DNA from: an uncultured Ignavibacteriales bacterium | Lineage (GTDB): Bacteria > Bacteroidota > Ignavibacteria > Ignavibacteriales > Ignavibacteriaceae | Assembly (NCBI GenBank): GCA_903915485.1 | Contig: CAIWTC010000334.1 | Span: forward strand, 1 to 11,814 | Direction: 5' to 3' | DNA: 11,814 nt | In this document: piece after piece, positions 1 through 8,056 of the stretch | How positions within the stretch are numbered: the first letter of the stretch is position 1 | Layout: each line of letters begins with the position of its first letter | Position numbers and translations under genes: made by a program | Notes under the pieces: model-generated | The model's input: the letters and a program-made list of their open reading frames with translations, nothing else | What the model was told of the DNA's origin: nothing | Databases searched by the model: none

Positions 1-6
1 AGATAG

Positions 7-990
7 ATGAATAACGGTATAAAAAAAATTAAGTGGGGCATAATAGGATGCGGCAATGTAACTGAAGTTAAAAGCGGACCCGGTTTTCAAAAGGCTGATG
101 GGTCTGAGCTTATTGCAGTGATGAGACGCGATGCAATACTTGCTGAGGATTATGCGCAAAGACATAGCGTCTCAAAGTGGTATGATAACGCTGATGCGCT
201 TATAAATGATGCCGATGTTGATGCGGTGTATGTTGCGACTCCGCCGAATGCACACAAGGAATATACTATTAAAGCATTGCGTGCGGGCAAACCGGTTTAT
301 GTCGAAAAACCTATGGCACTTAATTATGGCGAGTGCCTTGAAATGATTGTCGAAAGTGAAAAAACTTCAACTCCTCTTTTTGTTGCTTACTACCGCAGGG
401 CATTACCGAGGTTTCTAAAAATTAAATCACTCATAGATGAAGGAGTGATTGGGCAAGTGAATACAGTTAATATAAATTATTGCTCCAAGCCTTCTGCTTC
501 AGATATTAATAGAGAATATAATTGGAGAGTCGAGCCTGCAATTGCCGGTGCGGGGTACTTCTTTGATTTGGGTTCACACATGATTGACTTGCTTCAATAT
601 TATTTTGGGAAGATTAGTAATGTCAGCGGTCACGCAAAAAATATTGGCGGATATTATTCTGCTGAAGATGCAGTAGATGCAGCGTTTACATTTGAAAATG
701 GAATTAAGGGCGCCGGGAGCTGGAACTTTTGTGCAGGCGAAAATCTTGACAGTACTGAACTAATCGGTTCAAAAGGGAAAATTATATTTTCAACGTTTTC
801 AGATGCACCGATTCAAATTGTGAACGGCAAAGGAATAGAGAAAATAAGTATCGCACACCCTGAGCATGTTCAGCAGCCGCTGATTCAACTTGTTACAAAC
901 GAATTACTGAGCAATGGAAAATGTCCAAGCACCGGACAAAGTGGTGCACATACCAGTTGGGTAATGGATAGGATATTGGGGCGAGCCTAA
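7..990 (+). CDS. Gfo/Idh/MocA family NAD(P)-dependent oxidoreductase
   Basis: A 327-residue protein of normal length for the Gfo/Idh/MocA family, cytoplasmic oxidoreductases that oxidise or reduce sugars, inositols and related polyols with NAD(P). The N-terminal Rossmann fold starts with the dinucleotide loop GIIGCGN (residues 11-17). The ATPP segment (78-81) and the catalytic EKP (100-102, Lys101) follow. The C-terminal alpha/beta domain carries the GYFFDLGSHMIDLL segment (183-196), with Asp187 and His191 placed as the usual substrate-binding or catalytic pair. The VAYYRRALPRF stretch (126-136) is typical of a common bacterial subgroup. Start: ATG at 7; only six bases precede it, so the ribosome site cannot be judged. 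It is the only gene on the + strand and its stop lies 8 bases from the stop of the convergent membrane-protein gene, so it probably belongs to a different transcription unit. The sugar substrate cannot be read from the sequence. Confidence 0.93.
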   Translation: MNNGIKKIKWGIIGCGNVTEVKSGPGFQKADGSELIAVMRRDAILAEDYAQRHSVSKWYDNADALINDADVDAVYVATPPNAHKEYTIKALRAGKPVYVEKPMALNYGECLEMIVESEKTSTPLFVAYYRRALPRFLKIKSLIDEGVIGQVNTVNINYCSKPSASDINREYNWRVEPAIAGAGYFFDLGSHMIDLLQYYFGKISNVSGHAKNIGGYYSAEDAVDAAFTFENGIKGAGSWNFCAGENLDSTELIGSKGKIIFSTFSDAPIQIVNGKGIEKISIAHPEHVQQPLIQLVTNELLSNGKCPSTGQSGAHTSWVMDRILGRA

Positions 991-998
991 AATTCTAT

Positions 999-2402
999 TT
1001 ATGCTTCAGGTAATTTATCCTTTTTTAGGAATGGAGGAATTATGCTTTTAATGCCATTCTCTTTTATGTAAGAATAAACTATTCCCGCCAAAATTGCAAA
1101 AGTCCAAATGAAAGTCACCCGGTATCTCGTTTGGGCAATTCTTCCAATCGCCACGGAAGTGTACAGAAACCACATCACCGCAAAATAGACTAATGGGGAA
1201 TACATTCGCCGAACATTTTTATTTATCATTGAAATAAAAAACGGAACAATTAGTATTAAAGAATACATCAACGATATAAAGATAATTACAATATTGGTTA
1301 ATGATGAAGTGCGATTTTCAATATGAGTTATTTTTTCATCGAAAGTGGCGTGGTCAGGTATCTTTGTATAATTAGTAATGTTTAAGAAGTCCGATATAGT
1401 GCCGGTCGCGGGTTGAAAAAACATATAGGAATCTATAAATGAGTGCGCTGCTACTGCATATGGATGTTTCCTCAGATTTGTACGCGAAATTGAATCAGTG
1501 ATGTGAGAGTACAAAACATAATCAGGGTGGTTGTAATCAAAGCCGCCGGAAATCAAGGTTCTTCTAATCTCTGCTCTTAGACTATCTATATGCATTATCC
1601 GTCCATGTTCGGCTACATATTTTATGTCGAGTGCCCTGCCTGCTTTTTCTGAATATTCTTGCCTGGTTAGTGAATATACGCCAAACTTATTGTACAAATA
1701 TTGTCTATAAAAGTGAATGGGTGTCTGGAAAAGGCAAATAAATAATAAGACATACAGGATTTTGTAAGTCAAAGAATCTTTGAAGTAAAAAAAGATAAAA
1801 ATAATATATAATGCCAGGGAATAAATTAGTACAGGCTTAAAAAATACTCCGCTGCACAACACCAATGAAGACAGACTTACGAATCCAAACTTTTTAATCC
1901 CTTTAAGTGAAGATGCTTTAATGATAAATATTGTTGCAGCAACTTGAATAAATATCATAAAAGTTTCAGGCAATAGCAAATAACTGTAAATGAATGATGC
2001 CGGTTCAAATAAGAAAATGAGTGATGCAATTATGGCCGCGGATTTTACATAGGGGAGTATCAATTTGTAAATCATCCACGCAGTAACAAGTGAAATTATC
2101 TGATGAAATAGTATGGTCCCAAGCCACTCTAAAGAGAACAAGGAATGCGTAATTACCATAACTATGGGATATAATGGAAGCCGAAAAGGATAACTCTTTA
2201 TTACGCCGCTGTAAATCTCATTGGCAAACACTATGTATGATTTCGTGTCACCGGTGCGTATCCAAAGATTCCAGTGCACTGTATCATAAGGTTTTCCCAG
2301 GAAATACAATATCAGCATTCTTATTAGAAAAACTAATCCTAATAAGATGTAAATATTAGCGCATGATTTTTTTATCAACGGAAGAAATTTATTGTTATTC
2401 AT
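999..2402 (-). CDS. Polytopic membrane glycosyltransferase, GT-C / GT39 (ArnT/PMT)-like
   Basis: A 467-residue integral membrane protein. Hydrophobic segments begin at about residues 17-35 and recur to about 235. A large hydrophilic loop follows (about 239-365), then more membrane spans (about 366-455) and a Lys-rich tail. This is the plan of GT-C fold glycosyltransferases, which use polyprenyl-phosphate sugars on the outer face of the inner membrane. Supporting details are an acidic first external loop with GDTKSY (51-56, Asp52 as candidate catalytic residue), the following FRLPLYP (73-79), which resembles the R-P-P-x-Y-P motif of GT39-like proteins, and Glu146 in LLLPET. The start is ATG with no clear Shine-Dalgarno site. 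It lies 11 bases after the flippase stop, so it is probably co-transcribed as the last gene of the minus-strand series. A role as a Wzy-like polymerase or a lipid-linked sugar transferase is possible; donor and acceptor are unknown. Confidence 0.75.
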   Translation of the reverse strand: MNNNKFLPLIKKSCANIYILLGLVFLIRMLILYFLGKPYDTVHWNLWIRTGDTKSYIVFANEIYSGVIKSYPFRLPLYPIVMVITHSLFSLEWLGTILFHQIISLVTAWMIYKLILPYVKSAAIIASLIFLFEPASFIYSYLLLPETFMIFIQVAATIFIIKASSLKGIKKFGFVSLSSLVLCSGVFFKPVLIYSLALYIIFIFFYFKDSLTYKILYVLLFICLFQTPIHFYRQYLYNKFGVYSLTRQEYSEKAGRALDIKYVAEHGRIMHIDSLRAEIRRTLISGGFDYNHPDYVLYSHITDSISRTNLRKHPYAVAAHSFIDSYMFFQPATGTISDFLNITNYTKIPDHATFDEKITHIENRTSSLTNIVIIFISLMYSLILIVPFFISMINKNVRRMYSPLVYFAVMWFLYTSVAIGRIAQTRYRVTFIWTFAILAGIVYSYIKENGIKSIIPPFLKKDKLPEA

Positions 2403-2413
2403 AAGGTAAAAAT

Positions 2414-3877
2414 TTAATTGTTTGATTGTGATGGTGTGTTGAATAAAATATTTTTTATGAACATAAATTCGTTAAACTTCATAAAATACCCGGCAAGATA
2501 GTATAGTGCTGAAGCTAAAGCAATATCCGTCAAAAACAATATTATGTTACTGAAAGTGAAAATATTAAATGCAAGTATTGCGCCTACAATAGATGCTGAT
2601 GCTAGCACTGGCGGGAGTAAATCTTTCATTTGCTCACTGATGGTGTATCCGGTTAATCTTTTTGAATAAATCATGTGCAGTATTAATCCAAGAACAGCTG
2701 CGGCAATTTGCGCCATAATTATTATTTCAACACCGAAGGGTATGGAAATTATTAGTCCTGAAATCGCAATCGCTTTTTTGATTACTTCCAAACGCAGGGA
2801 TAAGTCGCTTCTGCCTTTTGAGTTGAGCAACGCTGAGTGCAGACTATGAAATGGAAGTATCCATCCCAAAGCGCAAAGGAGTTGAAAATACGGCAGCATA
2901 GGAAGCCATTTTTCGGTGAGGACTAAAATAATAAATGGTTTTGCGGTCAATACCATTATCCCCATAATAAAAGACATCAGGAATGACAGAACTCTAACCT
3001 GTTTTTTGAATGCTTGGTTAAATCTCGGTGCATCGTGTTGAATTTTAGATAGCAAGGGAAATGAAACCGATTGAATTATTTGGGTTGCACTGATTACGGG
3101 AATGTTCTGCAGAAGTCTTGCCTTTGAATAAAGTCCGCCCGTAACAACCTGATAAACCTTGCTTATGAGCATCGTGAAAAAATTGGTGTACAGCGAATCT
3201 AACAAGCTTGCATAAAGTATTTTGGAAGAATAGTTAAAGTATGAGCGGATTGTAGAAAGTCTAAGTTTGGTCCTTACATTGATTCCGGCAAAAATCCATA
3301 GAGATAATGTATTGAGGGTGCTGAATGCAGTTATATAATAAACTAACGCCCAAACGCCCCATCCTTTTAGTGATAAGAATATTCCTAATGTCCCGGAAAT
3401 TATCAGACTTGTGATTTTAATTTTAGTTAGTATTTGAAGTCTGAATTCTTTCATTAGTTTGGATTGATGTACTAGTCCCATTGCCTGAATTGGTATATTC
3501 AGTGAAAGAACCCGGCACACTGCTAATAGTTGGGGTTGGCTGTAGAAATCGGAAATGATTTTGCTGATTAAAAAAATAAAGACATATAGAATTATTCCGG
3601 CAGCGGCATTAAACAGAAAGATTGATGATGCATCACTTGACTCAGTCTCTTGTTTGTGGATATATGCCTGTCCCAATCCGCAATCAGATATTAAAAGACC
3701 GACCGCAATAAATATATCCAGCATTGCGACAAGTCCATAATCGGCCGGGAGGAGGAGCCTTGTCATAAACAAACCCACAACAGCGGCCAAACCTTGAATT
3801 CCTATTTTTTCAATAAGACTCCAAAAGGCACTGTTTGCTGCCTGCGTTTTTAAATTCGAAGCGGATTCAGCGTTCAC
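2414..3877 (-). CDS. Wzx-type polysaccharide flippase (MOP superfamily, PST family)
   Basis: A 487-residue membrane protein that fits the lipopolysaccharide/exopolysaccharide flippases of the MOP superfamily, which move undecaprenyl-diphosphate-linked oligosaccharides across the inner membrane. The N-terminus has the family pattern: an amphipathic start, SAFWS (16-20), IEKIGIQG, then TRLLLPADYGLVAM (39-52) and SDCGLGQAYI (64-73). About 12-14 hydrophobic segments extend to the C-terminus, with the central Arg/Lys-rich cytoplasmic loops expected. The subgroup resembles WzxC-type transporters. The start is GTG at 3877 with only a weak purine stretch upstream. The gene lies 31 bases after the WbqC gene and 11 bases before the GT-C gene, which suggests one operon. 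It marks the locus as surface polysaccharide or lipid-linked glycan export. The repeat unit it carries cannot be deduced. Confidence 0.93.
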   Translation of the reverse strand: MNAESASNLKTQAANSAFWSLIEKIGIQGLAAVVGLFMTRLLLPADYGLVAMLDIFIAVGLLISDCGLGQAYIHKQETESSDASSIFLFNAAAGIILYVFIFLISKIISDFYSQPQLLAVCRVLSLNIPIQAMGLVHQSKLMKEFRLQILTKIKITSLIISGTLGIFLSLKGWGVWALVYYITAFSTLNTLSLWIFAGINVRTKLRLSTIRSYFNYSSKILYASLLDSLYTNFFTMLISKVYQVVTGGLYSKARLLQNIPVISATQIIQSVSFPLLSKIQHDAPRFNQAFKKQVRVLSFLMSFIMGIMVLTAKPFIILVLTEKWLPMLPYFQLLCALGWILPFHSLHSALLNSKGRSDLSLRLEVIKKAIAISGLIISIPFGVEIIIMAQIAAAVLGLILHMIYSKRLTGYTISEQMKDLLPPVLASASIVGAILAFNIFTFSNIILFLTDIALASALYYLAGYFMKFNEFMFIKNILFNTPSQSNN

Positions 3878-3908
3878 TTATTATTTATGCCTATGCTAAT
3901 GTTACTTA

Positions 3909-4664
3909 TCATACTAAAGTGTAGTTCTTAAGTAAATGTTTTGTTTGTTCTTTGCCGCAGTTCATTAATACATCTATTATGGAAAGGTGCGGGTAAAAAC
4001 CGGTGATGTTTTGGGGATACGAGTATGGTAGAGTATTTATGAAGTTAATATTAATCCCGTAAGCACTTAACACATCTTTTTTGTAAATATCAGTTCCGCC
4101 AATCGGATTGATGTAGTGAGATGAGTTAAGTTGCTTGCATAGTAAAATTATGCGCATTGATTTTTTGTCCGGGACAATTTCTTTTCCTTTATTGTCTCCG
4201 TTATAAAGATCTTCCAGTTTAGCTTCAATATTTTGAAATTGACTGCAGTCTGTTAATATCATCGTTTTAATATCAAGGTGCTGAATTATGATTTGCATTG
4301 AATGAATATTAAGTTTTGATAACGAGGTTGTCTCTATATTTAATGCAGACTTGATAACGGGCATTGTTTCTTCGTAAAAAGGAGATTTCTTATAATTCAA
4401 TTCAAGAGTTTTAATAAGCCGTTTTTTTATAGCGGCATTGTATGAAATGCTTATTTCCGAAATCAGTCTGTTGCTGCTTGCGTTAGTGTTTTCAATGCCA
4501 AAATAGGCGACTGATTTATTGCATAAAATAATTCTATTCCTGTTTACCCAGCCTTTAACTATGTAATTCACATTGTCATATAATATGAATGTATCTACTT
4601 CGGAAATAAGTTGAAAATATCCGATGTAGGGAAAAAAATATGGCTGCATTACCGCAAGTTTCAT
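3909..4664 (-). CDS. WbqC family protein
   Basis: A 251-residue protein, full length for the WbqC family. The family signature opens the protein: MQPYFFPYIGYFQLI at residues 6-20, followed by DTFILYDNVNY (24-34) and the basic VNRNRI (41-46). The C-terminal half has the NPIGG element and a HLSIIDVLMNCG segment near the end, also typical. WbqC genes recur in O-antigen, capsule and related glycan loci, often beside sugar aminotransferases. Their reaction is not settled in my knowledge, and a role in modifying the amino group of an amino-sugar is a reasonable but unproven idea. No signal peptide or membrane span is seen, so it is cytoplasmic. The start is ATG, preceded by AAGGAG with an 11-base gap. 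It lies 32 bases after the aminotransferase gene, consistent with a shared operon and shared pathway. Confidence 0.93.
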   Translation of the reverse strand: MKLAVMQPYFFPYIGYFQLISEVDTFILYDNVNYIVKGWVNRNRIILCNKSVAYFGIENTNASSNRLISEISISYNAAIKKRLIKTLELNYKKSPFYEETMPVIKSALNIETTSLSKLNIHSMQIIIQHLDIKTMILTDCSQFQNIEAKLEDLYNGDNKGKEIVPDKKSMRIILLCKQLNSSHYINPIGGTDIYKKDVLSAYGININFINTLPYSYPQNITGFYPHLSIIDVLMNCGKEQTKHLLKNYTLV

Positions 4665-4675
4665 TTGAATGTTGT

Positions 4676-4681
4676 CTCCTT
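4676..4681 (-). promoter_or_regulatory. Ribosome binding site of the WbqC gene
   Basis: AAGGAG read on the minus strand, 11 bases before the ATG at 4664. The spacing is longer than ideal, but no better site lies closer and the family N-terminus starts exactly at this ATG, so the start is well supported. Confidence 0.6.
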
Positions 4682-4696
4682 CAGATTCCGGAAATG

Positions 4697-5812
4697 CTAT
4701 TTAGAAAAAGCAATTAACAAATCCGATATTCTATCAACTGATTCAGCAGTAAGATCGGGATAGATGGGGAGACACAATATTCTATTGCTGATATAATTTG
4801 CATTTACCAAATTAAACTCATGCGATGATGGGTAAACATTGTACACTTCAAGAGATGAAATCAGGGGATAGAAATATCTGCGCGAAAAAATATTGTTTTG
4901 CTTCAGATACTCGTAGACTTCATCCCGCGCTTTACCGAATAAATCGGGATTAATCATTATTGGGAAGTATGTATAGTTATATTCCACCTCTTTATCCAAA
5001 GTAAAAAACTCGAGTCCTTGAACACTAGATAAAGCGGACATATATCTTTCGAAGATGTTTTTGCGCTTTCGAACAACTTCACCAAAATGTTTTAGTTGAA
5101 GCAACCCTAGGGCTGCTTGAAACTCGTTCATTTTTGAATTGATGCCTGTACCCATGATGGTTAACTCATTAAGGATGCCAAAATTCTTTAAGTTGTCAAT
5201 TTTATTTTTCATTTCTTTTGTGTGCGAAATAATTGCCCCACCTTCGAAAGTGGAAAAACTTTTAGTGGCGTGAAAACTAAGTATGGACAAATCGCCCCAG
5301 TTTAAGATTGATTGTCCTTCCCGCTTTACATTAAAAGCGTGGGCAGCATCATAAATAACTTTTAAGTTATGTTTGTTTGCGATGCGTTGAATCTCATCGT
5401 TGTTGCAAGGGTGACCATAAACATGGACGGGGAGAATTGCTGCAGTGTCCGGAGTTATGGCGCTTTCAATTTTTGAAGAGTCCATGTTCCCTGTGTGCCG
5501 TTCAATATCAACAAATACAGGTGTAAGGGAATTCCAAATTAGCGAATGTGATGTGGCGACAAAACTATATGGAGTAGTAATTACTTCGCCCTTTAAGTCT
5601 AATGCTTGAATAGCAGTAATGAGAGCTAAAGTGCCATTTGTGAATAAACTTATGTTCGGGACATTAAGATATTTCTCAAGTTCCCGTTCAAGTTGTTCGT
5701 GGTAAGGGCCTCTGTTTGTAAGGTGTTTGCTTTCCCAAATTTGTCTTAAATAAGGCAAAAATTCGTCTAGATCGGGAAGAAAAGGCTGAGTAACAAAAAT
5801 TATTTCTTTCAA
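4697..5812 (-). CDS. DegT/DnrJ/EryC1/StrS family PLP-dependent sugar aminotransferase
   Basis: A 371-residue enzyme of normal length for this family, which transfers an amino group, usually from glutamate, to a keto group of a nucleotide-linked sugar using pyridoxal phosphate. Visible signature: VTQPFLPDLDEF (7-18) and the start-of-fold LTNRGP (31-36); the phosphate-binding NGT (59-61); Asp155 in YDAAHAF, which contacts the cofactor ring nitrogen; and the Schiff-base Lys184 in SFHATKSFSTFEGGA. The SFHATK...FEGG form resembles aminotransferases acting on NDP-4-keto-6-deoxyhexoses (VioA-like) rather than the PGKNLGA..GDAG type, so a 4-amino-4,6-dideoxyhexose is the likeliest product; this is inference. 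The start is TTG at 5812, chosen because the family N-terminus begins there and no in-frame ATG lies nearby; an AGGA occurs upstream at poor spacing. It is followed at 32 bases by wbqC-like and preceded by a 222-base gap. Confidence 0.94.
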   Translation of the reverse strand: MKEIIFVTQPFLPDLDEFLPYLRQIWESKHLTNRGPYHEQLERELEKYLNVPNISLFTNGTLALITAIQALDLKGEVITTPYSFVATSHSLIWNSLTPVFVDIERHTGNMDSSKIESAITPDTAAILPVHVYGHPCNNDEIQRIANKHNLKVIYDAAHAFNVKREGQSILNWGDLSILSFHATKSFSTFEGGAIISHTKEMKNKIDNLKNFGILNELTIMGTGINSKMNEFQAALGLLQLKHFGEVVRKRKNIFERYMSALSSVQGLEFFTLDKEVEYNYTYFPIMINPDLFGKARDEVYEYLKQNNIFSRRYFYPLISSLEVYNVYPSSHEFNLVNANYISNRILCLPIYPDLTAESVDRISDLLIAFSK

Positions 5813-5860
5813 AATATTCCGAAGTCCTTATCAGTTGAGTCAAGGCGCAAAAAGTATTTA

Positions 5861-5888
5861 AACAAAAGTCGCAACTTGTACAAGCTGC
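5861..5888 (-). terminator. Possible Rho-independent terminator downstream of the methyltransferase gene
   Basis: Read on the minus strand, GCAGCTT-GTAC-AAGTTGC forms a 7-bp stem (one G-U pair) with a four-base loop, followed two bases later by CTTTTGTTT. It lies about 147 bases after the methyltransferase stop and about 50 bases before the aminotransferase start, inside the only long gap of the lower operon. The stem is short and only moderately GC-rich, so termination is probably partial at best. The core CTTGTACAAG is a perfect palindrome, so a protein-binding site is the alternative. Confidence 0.35.
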
Positions 5889-6034
5889 AGACCGTAATCC
5901 TGCAGTAGGGCAGTGATTTGTAAGTTCTAACAAGCGGTTTGAAAGTATAAACGGGTTGTATCATGATTAAAGAAGTAATAATTAACCAAAAGGAATTACA
6001 TAACTTAAGCCAATGCGTTAATGTTAACATTAAG

Positions 6035-6733
6035 TCAAATCCTGTTGATGAGCATGTCGAATCTGTAATATGATGTGTGCAGTTTGGTACTTTGTTCAAT
6101 GAAGTTACAGCCAAGATTATAAGTTGAACAAATTTTTTCAAGATAAACTTTAGACCACCATGTTCCAAGCAGTTCTTGTCCTTCATCCTTTGCTCTTAAA
6201 TACTCGGCTTGTTTTTCTGGCGTATCGTAGAAGCTCCAAAGTTTATCAAAATCGGGAATGCTGCCAATATATATTATACAATTATTAGAAGCGATGTCTA
6301 AAACACGCTCTAAAAGAAGTGGAAATTGTTCCTCTTTAAAGTGCTGAAGGGCTTCGTACATATATATTTTATCAAATAGTTGTGAGCTATTGAGATTATC
6401 ATGATTTATATCAAGTACTGACATTTTGAAATATGAAGTGTTGGCTTTTCCAAAATAGTTTTTTGCAATTTGAATTAGCCTTTCGGAAAAATCAACGCCA
6501 GTGATATGAGCGCATTTTTCTGAAACAGCGGAGGTTATCACACCGTTACCACAGCATATGTCCAGGACGCTATCAGTTGGTCTTAGTTCAAGTATTTGAA
6601 TTAGTTCACTTATGAGTAAGTTTAATTGATGCTCTGAAACAGGCTGTCCTTTAAATGTTTTGCTTACTTGTCTAAGAAACTCATCTTCAGCAAAACGAGT
6701 TGGAAAATCATTCCAAAATTTTTCCCAGTACAT
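6035..6733 (-). CDS. Class I SAM-dependent methyltransferase
   Basis: A 232-residue soluble protein with the Rossmann-type methyltransferase fold. Motif I is VLDICCGNG (56-64), which binds S-adenosylmethionine. The acidic end of strand 2 is GVDFS (79-83, Asp81 for the ribose). Motif III is near SVLDIN (105-110), and the post-motif strand is DKIYMYEALQHF (121-132), as in Methyltransf_11/25-type small-molecule and sugar methyltransferases. It therefore probably transfers a methyl group to a sugar hydroxyl, an amino group or a carboxylate; the sequence does not say which. The start is ATG at 6733 with a strong AGGAGG site five bases upstream. It lies 102 bases after the ATP-grasp-like gene and 222 bases before the aminotransferase gene, so it may be a separately translated member of the same series. 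Confidence 0.92.
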   Translation of the reverse strand: MYWEKFWNDFPTRFAEDEFLRQVSKTFKGQPVSEHQLNLLISELIQILELRPTDSVLDICCGNGVITSAVSEKCAHITGVDFSERLIQIAKNYFGKANTSYFKMSVLDINHDNLNSSQLFDKIYMYEALQHFKEEQFPLLLERVLDIASNNCIIYIGSIPDFDKLWSFYDTPEKQAEYLRAKDEGQELLGTWWSKVYLEKICSTYNLGCNFIEQSTKLHTSYYRFDMLINRI

Positions 6734-6738
6734 TATGG

Positions 6739-6744
6739 CCTCCT
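6739..6744 (-). promoter_or_regulatory. Strong ribosome binding site of the methyltransferase gene
   Basis: A perfect AGGAGG on the minus strand, five bases from the ATG at 6733. It is the best Shine-Dalgarno site in the window and contrasts with the weak or absent sites in front of several neighbours. It fixes the methyltransferase start. Confidence 0.8.
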
Positions 6745-6835
6745 AAAGAAATTGTATCTATTAATATTTTATTACAGATTATTTTTCTAATTTGTTGTGA
6801 ATAGCGATTACACTGCAGGGAAAACAAACGTATAG

Positions 6836-8056
6836 TCAAATAATAATTCTTTCATCAAAAAAAATATAATCCTTTGTTACTAGGGGTGCAAATTTCCGGT
6901 CATCAACCCGGTTTGTAATCGGGAATGATGAAGCTCTAACAACTCCAGGTCCAAAGTATTGGTCATTATACATGAGGATAATTCCAACTATATAGTCATT
7001 ATAAAATTTATCATTTAAGTACCCGGGAAACTTTCTCTGCTTCACATAGGGCTGTAAAATCATATTTTTCAGGTTATCACCGGAAAACAGCCTTTGCCAT
7101 TCCTGTTCTTCAATTACAATCCCGGCATACACATCAATGCTTTTACCCCGTGAACTATTCTTGATTATCCAACTGTCCTTATTGTTTTTTGCCTCTTGCC
7201 ATAAATCGGGAGTTTCAATCGATGTATAGGTTGGAACAATGTGTTCGCTAATAAAGGCCTGCTCCTCGGGAGTAAAAATATTTTGTAAAAACTCATTTTT
7301 TTGAAATAAAGAAAAAAACCGTTTGTCATGAATCAAAAATACCGTTCTTAAGTCATTCATCATTCCCGCATCAATTAGTGCATGAAAAGCATTTTCCGGA
7401 AGGCTAAATAGTTCACTAGAATTCAACTCGTTGAACACTGCTGCGTTTCGTAGTAAATGAAGGTTTTGGGGGATTTCACCCGGGCTCAGCGTATAAACCT
7501 TAAACCCAGCTTTTTCAAAAATGGGGAGTGCATATTTTGACTCGTTTCGTTGTTCATCTCCGATGAGATAACAGATGTGTTCAAAATTACCAATGTAATC
7601 CATTAAATAATCAAATAATGTCTGATAGTGGTTTACATGTGTAAGATAAGGTCTTTCACTAACATACTTCTCCGTTATTGTATTAAAGAATCCGGAAATG
7701 AAAATTCCATTCAAGGGGAACCGACAAGTAATTTCAATAAGACGAACTTTATTCGCCTCATCTATTAAAAAATCAGGTCTATAAAGATTCGGTTGATAAG
7801 GTCTATCTTTGTAAAAAGCAAGGAGATTTAATATTTCGTCTGAAAATGGGACTAAATGAAGATAATTACGATATTCGTTCCCGAAATGTATAACTGCCTT
7901 ATATAAAAGTTTTTGGATTTTGTTTAGAATGGCATCTGTTTCCGGCCTAATGATTAAGGGTTCATTAAATGTCCACTGCGCAAAATATGGAACCGCAGTT
8001 TTGGCAACTTCACCAAATCCTTTTTTTAGCTTACCTGCGTTTGGAGAACCCATCAT
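6836..8056 (-). CDS. ATP-grasp-like ligase, putative (intact copy of a tandem pair)
   Basis: A 406-residue soluble protein without a signal peptide, not a family I can name with certainty. It has features of circularly permuted ATP-grasp or glutathionylspermidine-synthase-like ligases, which use ATP to activate a carboxylate for amide or ester formation. RPDFLID (93-99) and LIEITCRFPLNG (106-117) resemble an acidic substrate/metal-binding strand pair. LIHDKRF (241-247), WIIKNSSRGKS (296-306, Lys299 as nucleotide-binding candidate), ILQPYV (333-338) and RASSFPITNRVDDRK (374-388) fit the ATP-binding half with an Arg/Asn metal-site element. The same segments are conserved in the decayed neighbour, which supports their importance. 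The start is ATG at 8056 (ATGATG), preceded by AAGGAA. The first ATG overlaps the stop of the upstream pseudogene as ATGA, indicating former translational coupling. With the methyltransferase and aminotransferase next door, a role in building or attaching a sugar substituent is plausible but unproven. Confidence 0.7.
   Translation of the reverse strand: MMGSPNAGKLKKGFGEVAKTAVPYFAQWTFNEPLIIRPETDAILNKIQKLLYKAVIHFGNEYRNYLHLVPFSDEILNLLAFYKDRPYQPNLYRPDFLIDEANKVRLIEITCRFPLNGIFISGFFNTITEKYVSERPYLTHVNHYQTLFDYLMDYIGNFEHICYLIGDEQRNESKYALPIFEKAGFKVYTLSPGEIPQNLHLLRNAAVFNELNSSELFSLPENAFHALIDAGMMNDLRTVFLIHDKRFFSLFQKNEFLQNIFTPEEQAFISEHIVPTYTSIETPDLWQEAKNNKDSWIIKNSSRGKSIDVYAGIVIEEQEWQRLFSGDNLKNMILQPYVKQRKFPGYLNDKFYNDYIVGIILMYNDQYFGPGVVRASSFPITNRVDDRKFAPLVTKDYIFFDERIII

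Noticed and set aside
985..1025. A bidirectional terminator between the convergent genes
   Set aside because: The GGTAATTTATCC next to a T-run near 1010-1025 looks tempting, but it has only two base pairs before mismatches and lies inside the coding end of the membrane-protein gene.
5809..6186. An open frame of 125 codons on the minus strand overlapping the methyltransferase end
   Set aside because: It overlaps a well-supported gene in another frame, has no ribosome site and no recognisable family features.
6734..6835. A sigma-70-type promoter upstream of the methyltransferase
   Set aside because: TTGACT and TTCACA elements occur, but the spacing to the nearest -10-like hexamers is 19-24 or 14 bases, and the DNA is AT-rich enough for such matches by chance.
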